Source: Microbaculum sp051390635
Lineage (GTDB): Bacteria > Pseudomonadota > Alphaproteobacteria > Rhizobiales > Tepidamorphaceae
Length of the DNA: 64,000 nucleotides
Direction of reading: 5' to 3'
Assembly: GCF_051390635.1 (NCBI RefSeq)
Contig: NZ_JBPODT010000002.1
Coordinates: forward strand, 248,001-312,000
In this document: in pieces, positions 9,051 to 16,941 of the stretch
Position numbering within the stretch: the first letter of the stretch is position 1
How the letters are laid out: each line of letters begins with the position of its first letter
Notes under the pieces: generated by a model
What the model was told of the DNA's origin: nothing
The model's database searches: none
What the model saw: only the letters and a program-made list of their open reading frames with translations
Made by a program: the position numbers and the translations under genes

Positions 9051-10355
9051 ATGACGAAAACCTACGACGCGATAGTCATCGGCGCGGGCGTGATCGGCGC
9101 GGCGATCGGGCTGGAGCTGGCCCGCAAGGGGGTGAAGACCCTCAACGTCGACATGGCGCCGGCGGCGGGCTACGGCTCGACGGCCGGTTCCTGCGCCATC
9201 ATTCGCACCCATTACTCGACGCTGGAGGGCTCCGCCTTCGCCTTCGAGGGGTTCCACTACTGGAAGGCCTGGCCGGACTATCTCGCCGCCGCCGACGAGC
9301 GCGGCCTCGCCGAGTTCCGCCAGACCGGCTGCATCGTCATGAAGACGGAGGCGAACGGCTATCTCGCCAACGTCAAGGCGCACATGGACGCGCTCGGCGT
9401 GCCCTACGACGACCTCGACACGGCGGCGCTGAAACGGAAGGCGCCGTATTACGACCTGCATCTCTTCCATCCGCCCAAGCGTCCCGAGGACGCGGGCTTC
9501 GGCGAGCCGACCGGCGGCGAGCTGGCCGGCGCGGTGTATTTTCCCTATGCCGGCTACATCACCGACCCGCAGCTTTCCGCCCACAACCTGCAGCGCGCGG
9601 CCGAGGCCGCCGGCGGCGCCTTCCTGTTCAACCGGCGCGTGGTGGACATCCGCAAGGACGACACCGGCCGCATCGCCGGCGTCACCCTGGACGATGGCGA
9701 GCGCATCGCGACGCGCATCGTCGTCAACGTCGCCGGGCCGCATTCCTTCAAGGTCAACGCGATGGCCGGCGCCACCGCCGACATGAAGATCGGGACGCGG
9801 GCGCTGAAGCAGGAGGTGGTGCACGTGCCGATGCCGGTCGATGGCTACGATGCGGACGGCATGGTGACGTCGGATTCCGACATCGCCTGCTACACGCGGC
9901 CGGAAAAGGGCGGCTTCCTGCTGGTCGGCTCCGAGGACCCGCCGTGCGATCCGCGCGAATGGGTCGATCCGGACGACTGGGACCGGAACTTCTCCGAGCA
10001 GTGGCGGGTGCAGGCCCTGCGCGCCGCGCAGCGCATCCGGAACCTCGGGATCCCGAGCCAGATGAAGGGCGTCACCGAGCTCTACGACGTCACCGACGAC
10101 TGGATCCCGATCTACGACCGGTCCTGCGTGCCGGGCTACTACATGGCGATCGGCTCGAGCGGCAACCAGTTCAAGAACGCGCCCGTCGCCGGCGCGATGA
10201 TGGCCGACCTGATCGGGAAGGTCGAAGCCGGCCACGACCACGACGCCGATCCGGTCGCGTTCCCGCTGACGCATATCGGCCGCACGACCGATGTCGGCTT
10301 CTATTCCAGGCTCAGGACCATCAATCCGGAGTCGAGCTTCTCGGTGCTGGGCTGA
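9051..10355 (+). CDS. FAD-dependent oxidoreductase of the DAO family
   Basis: This 434-aa flavoprotein starts with a dinucleotide-binding motif GAGVIG (residues 11-16) and has a C-terminal GSSGNQFKNAPVAG segment of the D-amino-acid-oxidase/sarcosine-oxidase family. These enzymes oxidise secondary or tertiary amines or amino acids, with FAD reduced. ATG 9051 was chosen because the flavin motif then begins at residue 7; upstream in-frame sequence is the REP region. Placed after the ABC importer, alcohol dehydrogenase and enolase-type enzyme, it may demethylate or deaminate the imported compound. It is distinct from the shorter DAO protein at 21719-22858. A run of ten G residues follows the stop at about 10367-10376. 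Confidence 0.87.
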   Translation: MTKTYDAIVIGAGVIGAAIGLELARKGVKTLNVDMAPAAGYGSTAGSCAIIRTHYSTLEGSAFAFEGFHYWKAWPDYLAAADERGLAEFRQTGCIVMKTEANGYLANVKAHMDALGVPYDDLDTAALKRKAPYYDLHLFHPPKRPEDAGFGEPTGGELAGAVYFPYAGYITDPQLSAHNLQRAAEAAGGAFLFNRRVVDIRKDDTGRIAGVTLDDGERIATRIVVNVAGPHSFKVNAMAGATADMKIGTRALKQEVVHVPMPVDGYDADGMVTSDSDIACYTRPEKGGFLLVGSEDPPCDPREWVDPDDWDRNFSEQWRVQALRAAQRIRNLGIPSQMKGVTELYDVTDDWIPIYDRSCVPGYYMAIGSSGNQFKNAPVAGAMMADLIGKVEAGHDHDADPVAFPLTHIGRTTDVGFYSRLRTINPESSFSVLG

Positions 10356-10463
10356 TCGCCGTGACCGGGGGGGGGGCGGCCCCGATCCCGCCGCGGAAGG
10401 AAATTCGGTTCATTCCGCGGCCGGGGCTAGCCACCTTCGGCGGTTGGCTGTTACGAATTCCCG

Positions 10464-11510
10464 ATGACTGCGACATCCGCCCAGGGCGAAACCAGCCTCG
10501 AAGCCGAGATCGACCGCCGTCTTGCCGGCTACGAGGCGCGCGACGAAACCGCGACGCCGGTGACCGACGCGATATTCAGCCGGGTTCCGGCCTCCGCCGT
10601 CGCCGAGCTGATGGAGCGGCTCGAACCGGACCAGAGAGCCAACCTGGAACGGCTCCAGAGGGTCGCCCCGCAGCATTTCAAGCGCCGGGTCATGCAGCTC
10701 GGTACCGAATTGGACGTGCCGGGCATGGACCGGAGCGGGCTGCTGCGGCTGATGGTGCCGGAGACGGTCCATTCGGTGGTCGGCGCCAACCAGCCCGCCG
10801 GAGACTTCTTCGCCTGCGACATGTTCGCCGATGTGCTGGCGGCGGCGGGCGTGTCGATCCCCTCGGGCGGACGGCTGCTGGATTTCGGCGCGTCGTCCGG
10901 CCGCGTGGTGCGGAACCTGGCGCTCTACTATCCCGAGGTCGCCTGCGAGGGCTGCGATCCGCGAAAGTCGACGAGCGAATGGGCCGAGGCGAACATCCCC
11001 TCGGTCCGGTTCTATGCAAGCCCGGTGATGCCGCCGCTGCCGGTCCCGGACGGCTATTACGATGCCGTCTACGCGGGATCGGTCTGGTCGCATTTCAGCG
11101 AACGGTCGGCGCTGGCCTGGTTCGCCGAGATGCGGCGCGCGATCGCCCCCGGCGGCGTGCTGGTCTTCACCACCCACGGCTATGTCTCGGTGCGCCATTT
11201 CAGGCGCAAGGCGGCGATGCCGGTGGCCGAGGCGCAGGCGGCGCTGGAGGGGATCGATGCCGGCCGCTACGTGTTCAATCGCTATCCAGAGAAGGCGCAC
11301 GACAGGGATCTCGACAACGAGAACTGGGGGATCAGCTACATCCCGCGCGCCTGGATGGACGCCCGCATCGGCACCGACTGGGATGTGCTCGTGTTCCAGC
11401 AGGGCAGGCTGCACCTCAACCAGGACGTCTACGTGTTGCGTCGCGTGCCCGATGCGGAGCGCGGCAAGCGCCGGCGGCGGCGGCTGTTCGGCCGGCTGCT
11501 CGGCCGCTGA
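10464..11510 (+). CDS. SAM-dependent class I methyltransferase
   Basis: This 348-aa protein has a long N-terminal region without recognisable features (residues 1-130) and then a Rossmann-type methyltransferase core. The glycine-rich motif I is LLDFGASSGRVVRNLALYYP, the acidic motif II is GCDP, then YDAVYAGSVWSHFSE and the post-motif APGGVLVFTTHG. The basic tail KRRRRRLFGRLLGR is unusual. The methyl acceptor is unknown. Similar proteins occur in polysaccharide-modification clusters, but nothing nearby supports that. It stands alone between the flavoprotein and the BenE-like gene. Confidence 0.8.
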   Translation: MTATSAQGETSLEAEIDRRLAGYEARDETATPVTDAIFSRVPASAVAELMERLEPDQRANLERLQRVAPQHFKRRVMQLGTELDVPGMDRSGLLRLMVPETVHSVVGANQPAGDFFACDMFADVLAAAGVSIPSGGRLLDFGASSGRVVRNLALYYPEVACEGCDPRKSTSEWAEANIPSVRFYASPVMPPLPVPDGYYDAVYAGSVWSHFSERSALAWFAEMRRAIAPGGVLVFTTHGYVSVRHFRRKAAMPVAEAQAALEGIDAGRYVFNRYPEKAHDRDLDNENWGISYIPRAWMDARIGTDWDVLVFQQGRLHLNQDVYVLRRVPDAERGKRRRRRLFGRLLGR

Positions 11511-11600
11511 CGGGCCTGCCGATGACCGTTGCGCCCCGGGCGCGGCGCGGTGACACTGTGGTCCGACTCGCCAGGACCTAGACTTTCCGGGAAATCCGCC

Positions 11601-12791
11601 ATGTCCGACGTCGCCGTATCTTCACGCCTGTCCTACTCGGCGATCGGCGCGGGAACCGTCGCGGCCTTCGTCGGTTTCGGCAGCTCGTTTCCGGTGGTCG
11701 TCCAGGGACTGACCGCCGTCGGCGCGTCGAACGCGGAAGCCGCCTCCGGCCTGATGGCGATGTCGATCCTGATGGGGCTGGCCGCGATCCTCCTGAGCTG
11801 GCGCTCGCGCCAGCCGGTCTCGGTTGCCTGGTCGACGCCCGGCGCGGCGCTGCTGATCTCGACGGGCGCGGTCGCGGGCGGCTTTTCCGCCGCCGTCGGG
11901 GCCTTCCTGATCACCGGCTTGCTGATCGTCGTGGCCGCGCTCGTCCGCCCGTTCCGCGATCTCGTCGCCGCTATCCCGTCGTCCATCGCCAACGCGATGC
12001 TCGCCGGCATCATCCTCGAGCTCTGTCTCGCGCCGGTCCAGGCGATCGGCGTCATCCCGCAATACGCCTTGCCGGTGATCGTCGTGTGGGCGGTGATGCT
12101 GCGCTTCGCGCGGCTCTACGCCATGCCCGTCGCGGTGGTGGTGACGGCGGTGATCATCGTGACGACGACCGAACTTCCGGTCGCCTCGGTCGGCGAGCTG
12201 CTGCCGGCTCCGGTGCTGATCGCCCCGAGCCTCAGCTGGGGCGCGGTGGTGTCGCTGGCGATCCCGCTGTTCATCGTCACCATGGCCTCGCAGAACGTGC
12301 CGGGCATCGCGGTGCTGCAGGCCTACGGCTATCGCACCCGCGTGCGCGAATCCTTCCTGGTGACCGGCGTGGGAACGATGATCGGCGCGCCGTTCGGCGG
12401 CCAGGCGATCAACTACGCGGCGATCACCGCGGCGATCTGCGCCGGCCCCGACGCCGACCCGGACCCGGCGCGCCGCTGGATCGCGGCCGTCGCCGCCGGC
12501 GTCCTCTATGTTGGCTTCGGCTTCGCGGCGACGTTCGCCACGGTGCTGATCGCGGCCTCGCCGCCGCTGCTCATCCAGGCGGTGGCGGGACTGGCGCTGA
12601 TGGGCGCGCTCGGCAGCGCGCTGCTCGGCGCCATGCGGGAGATCGGCGACCGCGACGCGGCGATCGTCACCTTCGTCGTCTCCGCCTCGGGCCTGAGCTT
12701 CTTCGGCATCGGCGCCGCCTTCTGGGGCCTGGTCGCCGGCGGCGCCATGCTGGCGCTGTCACGATGGCGTCAGGAGAAGACGGCGGATTGA
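11601..12791 (+). CDS. benE: BenE-family benzoate/H+ symporter
   Basis: This 396-aa inner-membrane protein is made almost entirely of about twelve hydrophobic segments. GFGSSFPVVVQGLTAVGAS, WSTPGAALLISTGAVAGGF and PSSIANAMLAGIILELCLAPVQA are typical of BenE. IVTMASQNVPGIAVLQAYGY is the conserved central motif of BenE and related NCS2-like carriers. The family takes up benzoate with protons, though many members sit apart from any aromatic pathway, as here. ATG 11601 places the first membrane helix at residue 13; the preceding 90 bases in frame are not protein-like. Confidence 0.88.
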   Translation: MSDVAVSSRLSYSAIGAGTVAAFVGFGSSFPVVVQGLTAVGASNAEAASGLMAMSILMGLAAILLSWRSRQPVSVAWSTPGAALLISTGAVAGGFSAAVGAFLITGLLIVVAALVRPFRDLVAAIPSSIANAMLAGIILELCLAPVQAIGVIPQYALPVIVVWAVMLRFARLYAMPVAVVVTAVIIVTTTELPVASVGELLPAPVLIAPSLSWGAVVSLAIPLFIVTMASQNVPGIAVLQAYGYRTRVRESFLVTGVGTMIGAPFGGQAINYAAITAAICAGPDADPDPARRWIAAVAAGVLYVGFGFAATFATVLIAASPPLLIQAVAGLALMGALGSALLGAMREIGDRDAAIVTFVVSASGLSFFGIGAAFWGLVAGGAMLALSRWRQEKTAD

Positions 12792-12851
12792 GGCCGCGCC
12801 CGCCGTTTCGGGTGGCGTCGCGTCCGGGGAATCCGCTAGCGTCTCCGCGCC

Positions 12852-14084
12852 ATGACCGCCGGAACTGATCACAAGCCCCTCGATCGCCTGAGCCTCAAGA
12901 GGGCGCGGCGCATCGCGCTCGCCGCGCAGGGCTTCGCCGAGCGCAGGCCGTCCGCCGCCACGATCACGCCCCGGCACATGGCCCGTGTGTTCGACCGGGT
13001 CGGCCTGGTACAGATCGATTCCGTCAACGTGCTGGCGCGCTCGCACTACCTGCCGTTCTTCTCCCGCCTTGGCCCCTATGACCGCGACCTGCTCGACCGG
13101 CAGGCCTATGGGCGCAAGCGCTATTTCGAGTACTGGGGCCACGAGGCCTCCTTCATCCCCGTCGCGCTGCAGCCGGCGATGCGCTGGCGCATGCGGCGCG
13201 CCCGCGCCGGCGAGGGCATCTATTCCGGCCTCGCCCGCTTCGGCCGCGAGAAGCGGGCCTTCATCGACACGGTCCTGAAGGAGATCGAGGCCGGCGGGCC
13301 GACGGGCGCCTCGGGGCTTGCCACCGGCGGCAAGTCGCGCCCCGGCTGGTGGGAATGGGGGGAGGGCAAGACGGCGCTGGAATGGCTGTTCTGGGGGGGC
13401 TACGTGACGACCGCGACGCGGCGCAACTTCGAGCGCGTCTACGACCTGACCGAGCGCGTGCTGCCGCAGGACGTCATCGCCGCGCCGACGCCCGACGAGG
13501 CCGAGGCCCAGCGCACGCTCCTGCGCGTGGCGGCGAAGGCGCTGGGCGTCGCCACCGAACGCGACCTGCGCGACTATTTCCGCCTTCCCGCCGCCGGCAC
13601 CGGCGCGCGCATCGCCGAGCTCGTCGAGGCCGGCGCGCTGATCCCCGTGGAGGTGGCGGGCTGGAAGCAGACCGGCTATCTCGACCCGGCCGCGCGGATG
13701 CCGCGCAAGGTCGCGGCGAGGGCGCTGCTGTCGCCGTTCGATTCCCTGGTCTGGGAGCGCGACCGGGCCGAGCGGCTGTTCGATTTCCGCTACCGGCTGG
13801 AGATCTACACGCCGTCGGAGAAGCGCGTGCACGGCTATTACGTGCTGCCGTTCCTGATGGGCGAGGGGCTGGTCGGGCGCGTCTGCCTCAAGGCCGACCG
13901 CGCCGCCGGGATCCTGCGCGTCAACGCCGCCCACGCCGAGGACGGCACCGACGAAGCCGCCGTCGCCGCCGGGCTGGCCGAGGAGCTGGGCCTGATGGCC
14001 GGCTGGCTGGGACTGGACGGTGTCGAGATCGAGGCATCCGGCAACCTGGCGCCGCAACTGATCGCCGCGCTTCGAAGCAAATAG
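12852..14084 (+). CDS. ycaQ: Winged-helix DNA glycosylase of the YcaQ/AlkX family
   Basis: This 410-aa protein is a HTH_42 (DUF1006) family member. It starts LSLKRARRIALAAQGF and carries the catalytic Q-hydrophobic-D motif as Q54-I55-D56 in LVQIDSVNVLARSHYLPFFSRLG. The family core YFEYWGHEASFIPV and LLSPFDSLVWERDRAERLFDF are both present. Characterised relatives unhook interstrand DNA crosslinks or remove bulky N7-alkyl adducts. QxD points to the YcaQ/AlkX branch rather than the QxQ AlkZ branch. It is monocistronic and unlinked to its neighbours. The length is normal and no key residue is missing. Confidence 0.88.
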   Translation: MTAGTDHKPLDRLSLKRARRIALAAQGFAERRPSAATITPRHMARVFDRVGLVQIDSVNVLARSHYLPFFSRLGPYDRDLLDRQAYGRKRYFEYWGHEASFIPVALQPAMRWRMRRARAGEGIYSGLARFGREKRAFIDTVLKEIEAGGPTGASGLATGGKSRPGWWEWGEGKTALEWLFWGGYVTTATRRNFERVYDLTERVLPQDVIAAPTPDEAEAQRTLLRVAAKALGVATERDLRDYFRLPAAGTGARIAELVEAGALIPVEVAGWKQTGYLDPAARMPRKVAARALLSPFDSLVWERDRAERLFDFRYRLEIYTPSEKRVHGYYVLPFLMGEGLVGRVCLKADRAAGILRVNAAHAEDGTDEAAVAAGLAEELGLMAGWLGLDGVEIEASGNLAPQLIAALRSK

Positions 14085-14335
14085 CGGTATTTTCTCGCTT
14101 TAATCTAGTTTTTAGGTTGATATTTCTTGGCTACCCGCGATCGGGACACGCTGTTTCCGCAGACTGTTTTCAAAATGTTGTCCAACAAATTGGGTAAGCG
14201 TAGTCGCTTGACTTGATAATGGCGAAGAAGCAAGCTTTCTAAAAATAACGGATCTGTAAAAAGTCCGGTAGTTGCATTCAGTAAAATCAAGTCCAGGAGA
14301 TGCTCTGAAGAACGTATCGTTTGTTGGAGGGGGGT

Positions 14336-14818
14336 ATGAAGCGCATTCTGGTGTTTCTGGCCATCGTCGCCTTGACCGTAGGAATCGCGGAGGCGGCAAA
14401 GACCAGCAAGAGGCAGAAATATCGCGTTCTGGATCTTTGCTCCTGGAGTGGCAATCCGGGAGACGCCAATCCTTGCTCGACAATCGTCAAGGTTCACAAT
14501 CTTTCGAAGACGAGCTGCAGCGTCAGAATTCGCTTTTTTCGCAACGACCGCAATACTCCGGTCTGCACGATCCAGAATGCCAGCCTGGCCGGCGGCAAGG
14601 TGTGGTGCGCCAGCAGTCGCGAAGCCGGCAGCCCCGAGCCGCACAACTGCACGCAATGCAGCCCGCAGCTGCTCGATTTCAGCGAGACGTCAGGGTATGC
14701 CATCGTCGACACGAAGTGCGCCCGTTCGGCCGTTCAGGCGACCATCAACGTGATGGATCCCCAGTTCGACCTGGATATTCTGAGCATCCACCGCGTCGAA
14801 GTGGTTCCGCTGAACTAG
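14336..14818 (+). CDS. Exported cysteine-rich protein of unknown function
   Basis: This 160-aa protein starts at ATG 14336 after a strong GGAGGGGGG Shine-Dalgarno. The signal peptide is MKRILVFLAIVALTVGIAEA, with cleavage probably after AEA. The mature part of about 140 residues holds eight cysteines, an even number that suggests four disulfides in the periplasm or outside the cell. CSTIVKVHNLSKTSCSVRIRFF looks like a beta-sandwich-type segment. I do not recognise the family. The 250 bases upstream are noticeably AT-rich compared with both flanks and contain no other gene I can support, so the locus may be recently acquired or sit behind its own promoter. Confidence 0.72.
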   Translation: MKRILVFLAIVALTVGIAEAAKTSKRQKYRVLDLCSWSGNPGDANPCSTIVKVHNLSKTSCSVRIRFFRNDRNTPVCTIQNASLAGGKVWCASSREAGSPEPHNCTQCSPQLLDFSETSGYAIVDTKCARSAVQATINVMDPQFDLDILSIHRVEVVPLN

Positions 14819-15014
14819 GGCTGCCGACACGGACAGGCCGAAACGCGCCCCCGGACCGGCGGCGGCTGCGGTGCCGCGCCGCGCGCCGCCCCGTTTCCGA
14901 CGGATCGCCGTCGCATCACGCTTCTCCCACGATTGTTTGAACCGGCGCGACCGCTTTGTTGCCTGCGGTCACGGGCTCTGATCCCTATGTTGAGGGCCTG
15001 AATGGAGGTACCCG

Positions 15015-15479
15015 ATGCTCACGAGACGACGGTTCGGCGCCGTTTCGCTCGGTGCCATCGCCGCGGTCAGCTTCGGCGGGACGGCAGAGGCGTTCCGCGT
15101 GACCAAGAGCGATGCCGAGTGGCGCAAGATACTCACCCCGGCGCAGTACAGCGTGCTGCGCGAGGAAGGCACCGAACGGGCCGGCTCCAGCCCGCTCGAC
15201 CGGGAGAAGCGGGCCGGCATCTTCCACTGCGCCGGCTGCGACCAGGCGCTGTTCTCCTCGAAGGCCAAGTATGACAGCGGCACCGGCTGGCCGAGCTTCT
15301 ACAAGCCGCTGCCCGGCGGCGTCGGCACCCGGCGCGACCGCGGCTGGGTCTTCACCCGCACCGAGGTGCACTGCGCCAATTGCGGCGGCCATCTCGGCCA
15401 TGTCTTTGACGACGGGCCGCCGCCCACCGGCAAGCGCTACTGCATGAACGGCGTTGCGATGACGTTCAGACCGGCCTGA
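15015..15479 (+). CDS. msrB: Peptide-methionine (R)-S-oxide reductase MsrB, exported
   Basis: This 154-aa enzyme reduces the R-epimer of methionine sulfoxide in proteins. Zinc-binding cysteines are C72/C75 (CAGC) and C120/C123 (CANC). The catalytic Cys is C143 in RYCMNGVAM, where most homologues have RYCxNS. GTGWPSF and GGHLGHVFDDGP are diagnostic. The N-terminus MLTRRRFGAVSLGAIAAVSFGGTAEA looks like a Tat-type signal with an RRRF motif, so it should act in the periplasm. It lies 20 bases upstream of msrA, which is also exported, and the two probably form one envelope-repair operon. Confidence 0.93.
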   Translation: MLTRRRFGAVSLGAIAAVSFGGTAEAFRVTKSDAEWRKILTPAQYSVLREEGTERAGSSPLDREKRAGIFHCAGCDQALFSSKAKYDSGTGWPSFYKPLPGGVGTRRDRGWVFTRTEVHCANCGGHLGHVFDDGPPPTGKRYCMNGVAMTFRPA

Positions 15480-15499
15480 GCGAGCGCGGGAGAGAAACG

Positions 15500-16099
15500 A
15501 TGCGTGGAACCGTCCTGAAAAGCCTGATCGCGGCCGCGTTCGTGGCCCTGGTGGCACCCGTGGCCGGCGTCGTGCCGGCCCAGGCCGCCCAAGCCGTGGC
15601 GATCTTCGCCGGCGGCTGCTTCTGGTGCATGGAACCGCCCTACGACAAGACCGGCGGCGTCATCTCGACCACGTCGGGCTATATCGGCGGCGGCACCGCC
15701 AATCCGACCTACCGGCAGGTCTCGTCCGGCGGCACCGGGCATGTCGAGGCGGTCAAGGTGGTCTACGATCCCGACCGGGTCTCCTACGAAAAGCTGCTCG
15801 ACATATTCTGGCGCAACGTCGATCCGTTCGACGGCGGCGGCCAGTTCTGCGACCGCGGCAGCCAGTATCGCAGCGCGATCTTCTATACCGGCGGCGCCCA
15901 GAAGGCTGCGGCGCAGGCCTCCAAGGTGGCGGTCGAGACGCGCTTCGGCAAGTCCGTCGCCACCGCCGTCCGCCGCGCCGGGCGGTTCTATCCGGCGGAG
16001 GACTATCATCAGAACTACTACCGGACGAACCCGGTGAAATATCGGTACTATCGGTCCCACTGCGGCCGCGATTCCCGCCTCGCCGAGGTGTGGAACTAG
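15500..16099 (+). CDS. msrA: Peptide-methionine (S)-S-oxide reductase MsrA, exported
   Basis: This 199-aa enzyme has the catalytic motif GGCFWC with nucleophile C40, followed by TTSGYIGG, GHVEAVKVVYDP, RGSQYRSAIFY and YHQNYY, all standard for MsrA. A C-terminal C188 may be the resolving cysteine. Residues 1-30 form a Sec signal peptide ending in AQA, so the enzyme should work in the periplasm alongside MsrB. Having both epimer-specific enzymes exported as separate proteins differs from the fused PilB form of Neisseria and from MsrPQ. A hairpin follows the stop. Confidence 0.93.
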   Translation: MRGTVLKSLIAAAFVALVAPVAGVVPAQAAQAVAIFAGGCFWCMEPPYDKTGGVISTTSGYIGGGTANPTYRQVSSGGTGHVEAVKVVYDPDRVSYEKLLDIFWRNVDPFDGGGQFCDRGSQYRSAIFYTGGAQKAAAQASKVAVETRFGKSVATAVRRAGRFYPAEDYHQNYYRTNPVKYRYYRSHCGRDSRLAEVWN

Positions 16100-16113
16100 G
16101 GGGTGGAACCAGA

Positions 16114-16135
16114 GGGCGGCTCCCGATAGCCGTCC
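16114..16135 (+). terminator. Possible terminator hairpin after msrA
   Basis: GGGCGGCT pairs with AGCCGTCC (one G-T pair) around a short loop 15 bases after the msrA stop. There is no T-tract, so termination is only a guess. Confidence 0.35.
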
Positions 16136-16212
16136 GGATTGCGCGGCGCCCTTCGGGCCCCGTTTTCGTTCGTCACGCGCCTGCGGCGACGGGGCGCGCC
16201 GAACCCTCTCGA

Positions 16213-16236
16213 TTATATTCAGGAAATCGAATATAA
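16213..16236. promoter_or_regulatory. Palindromic operator for the ArsR-family regulator
   Basis: TTATATTC and GAATATAA form a perfect inverted repeat with 8-bp arms and an 8-bp spacer, about 140 bases before the regulator start. AT-rich palindromes of this shape are the usual targets of ArsR-family repressors, including the SqrR/BigR group. It probably mediates autoregulation. Confidence 0.65.
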
Positions 16237-16378
16237 AAGATCAGGACCCGCATGGCCGCCACGACGCGCGCCGGCGCCGGTTGGCCCCCATTGCGGTCCG
16301 TCAACGAAACACAGAGCGGAACGCGTGACCGTGGGCGACAGCACGACCCTCGCCGGGGACGAAACGGCGGTATCGCCG

Positions 16379-16717
16379 ATGTCGGGGCACGACGACCTGA
16401 GCGCCGACGCGGCCATCGAACTGGCCGGCACCGCGCAGGCGGCGACGGACTTCCTCAAGGCGCTGGCGCATGAAGGCCGGCTGATGATCCTCTGCCATCT
16501 GGTCGAGCGCGAACGATCGGTCGCCGAGCTCGAGCACCTTCTCGGCGCCCGCCAGGCCACCGTCTCGCAGATGCTGGCGCGGCTGCGGCAGGAAGGCCTC
16601 GTCGAGGCCCGTCGCGACGGCAAGACGATCTATTACCGCCTGACCGACGAACGCACCCGGCCGCTGCTCGAGCTCATTCACGACATGTTCTGCGCGTTGC
16701 CGCCCGAAAAGGCTTAG
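16379..16717 (+). CDS. ArsR-family transcriptional regulator, SqrR/BigR/YgaV-like persulfide sensor
   Basis: This 112-aa winged-helix repressor reads FLKALAHEGRLMILCHLVERERSVAELEHLLGARQATVSQMLARLRQEGLV, the ArsR helix-turn-helix. Two cysteines, C39 in MILCHL and C105 in DMFCALP, are 66 residues apart. That matches the spacing of the redox pair in SqrR and BigR, which form tetrasulfide or disulfide bridges when they sense persulfide. No metal-site CVC motif is present. ATG 16379 gives the family length; an in-frame GTG at 16325 would add 18 residues. No sulfide-oxidation gene is adjacent, so its targets beyond itself are unknown. The long leader holds a clear palindrome. Confidence 0.82.
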   Translation: MSGHDDLSADAAIELAGTAQAATDFLKALAHEGRLMILCHLVERERSVAELEHLLGARQATVSQMLARLRQEGLVEARRDGKTIYYRLTDERTRPLLELIHDMFCALPPEKA

Positions 16718-16941
16718 GGCGCCGACGCATAGGCGCCGATCCAGGCCGGGCCGCGCTTGATGAGGTGAGGGCGGTCCCCGCCGGCCCGTCGTGACGCGCG
16801 CCGGTTCCCTGGCCTCGTCCGATCCCGATGAAGAAACGCCCCGCCGCGTTGTTCCAGCTTCGAAGCGGATCGTTTGTGGAGTACCATTTGTTCCGGTTCG
16901 CCCAGGGAGGCTCGTGAGTGACGCTCGTCAGGGAGGCTCGA

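Noticed and set aside
7869..10274. 801-residue minus-strand open frame
   Set aside because: It runs across two clear plus-strand genes and the REP palindromes; the PGLDPGI stretch is the known spurious product of such palindromes.
10367..10376. Run of ten G residues as a phase-variation tract
   Set aside because: It lies between genes and not in a coding start or promoter, so switching cannot be supported. It may also be a sequencing-length artefact.
9008..11581. 857-residue plus-strand open frame
   Set aside because: Arg-rich shadow spanning the flavoprotein and methyltransferase genes in another frame; no domain is readable.
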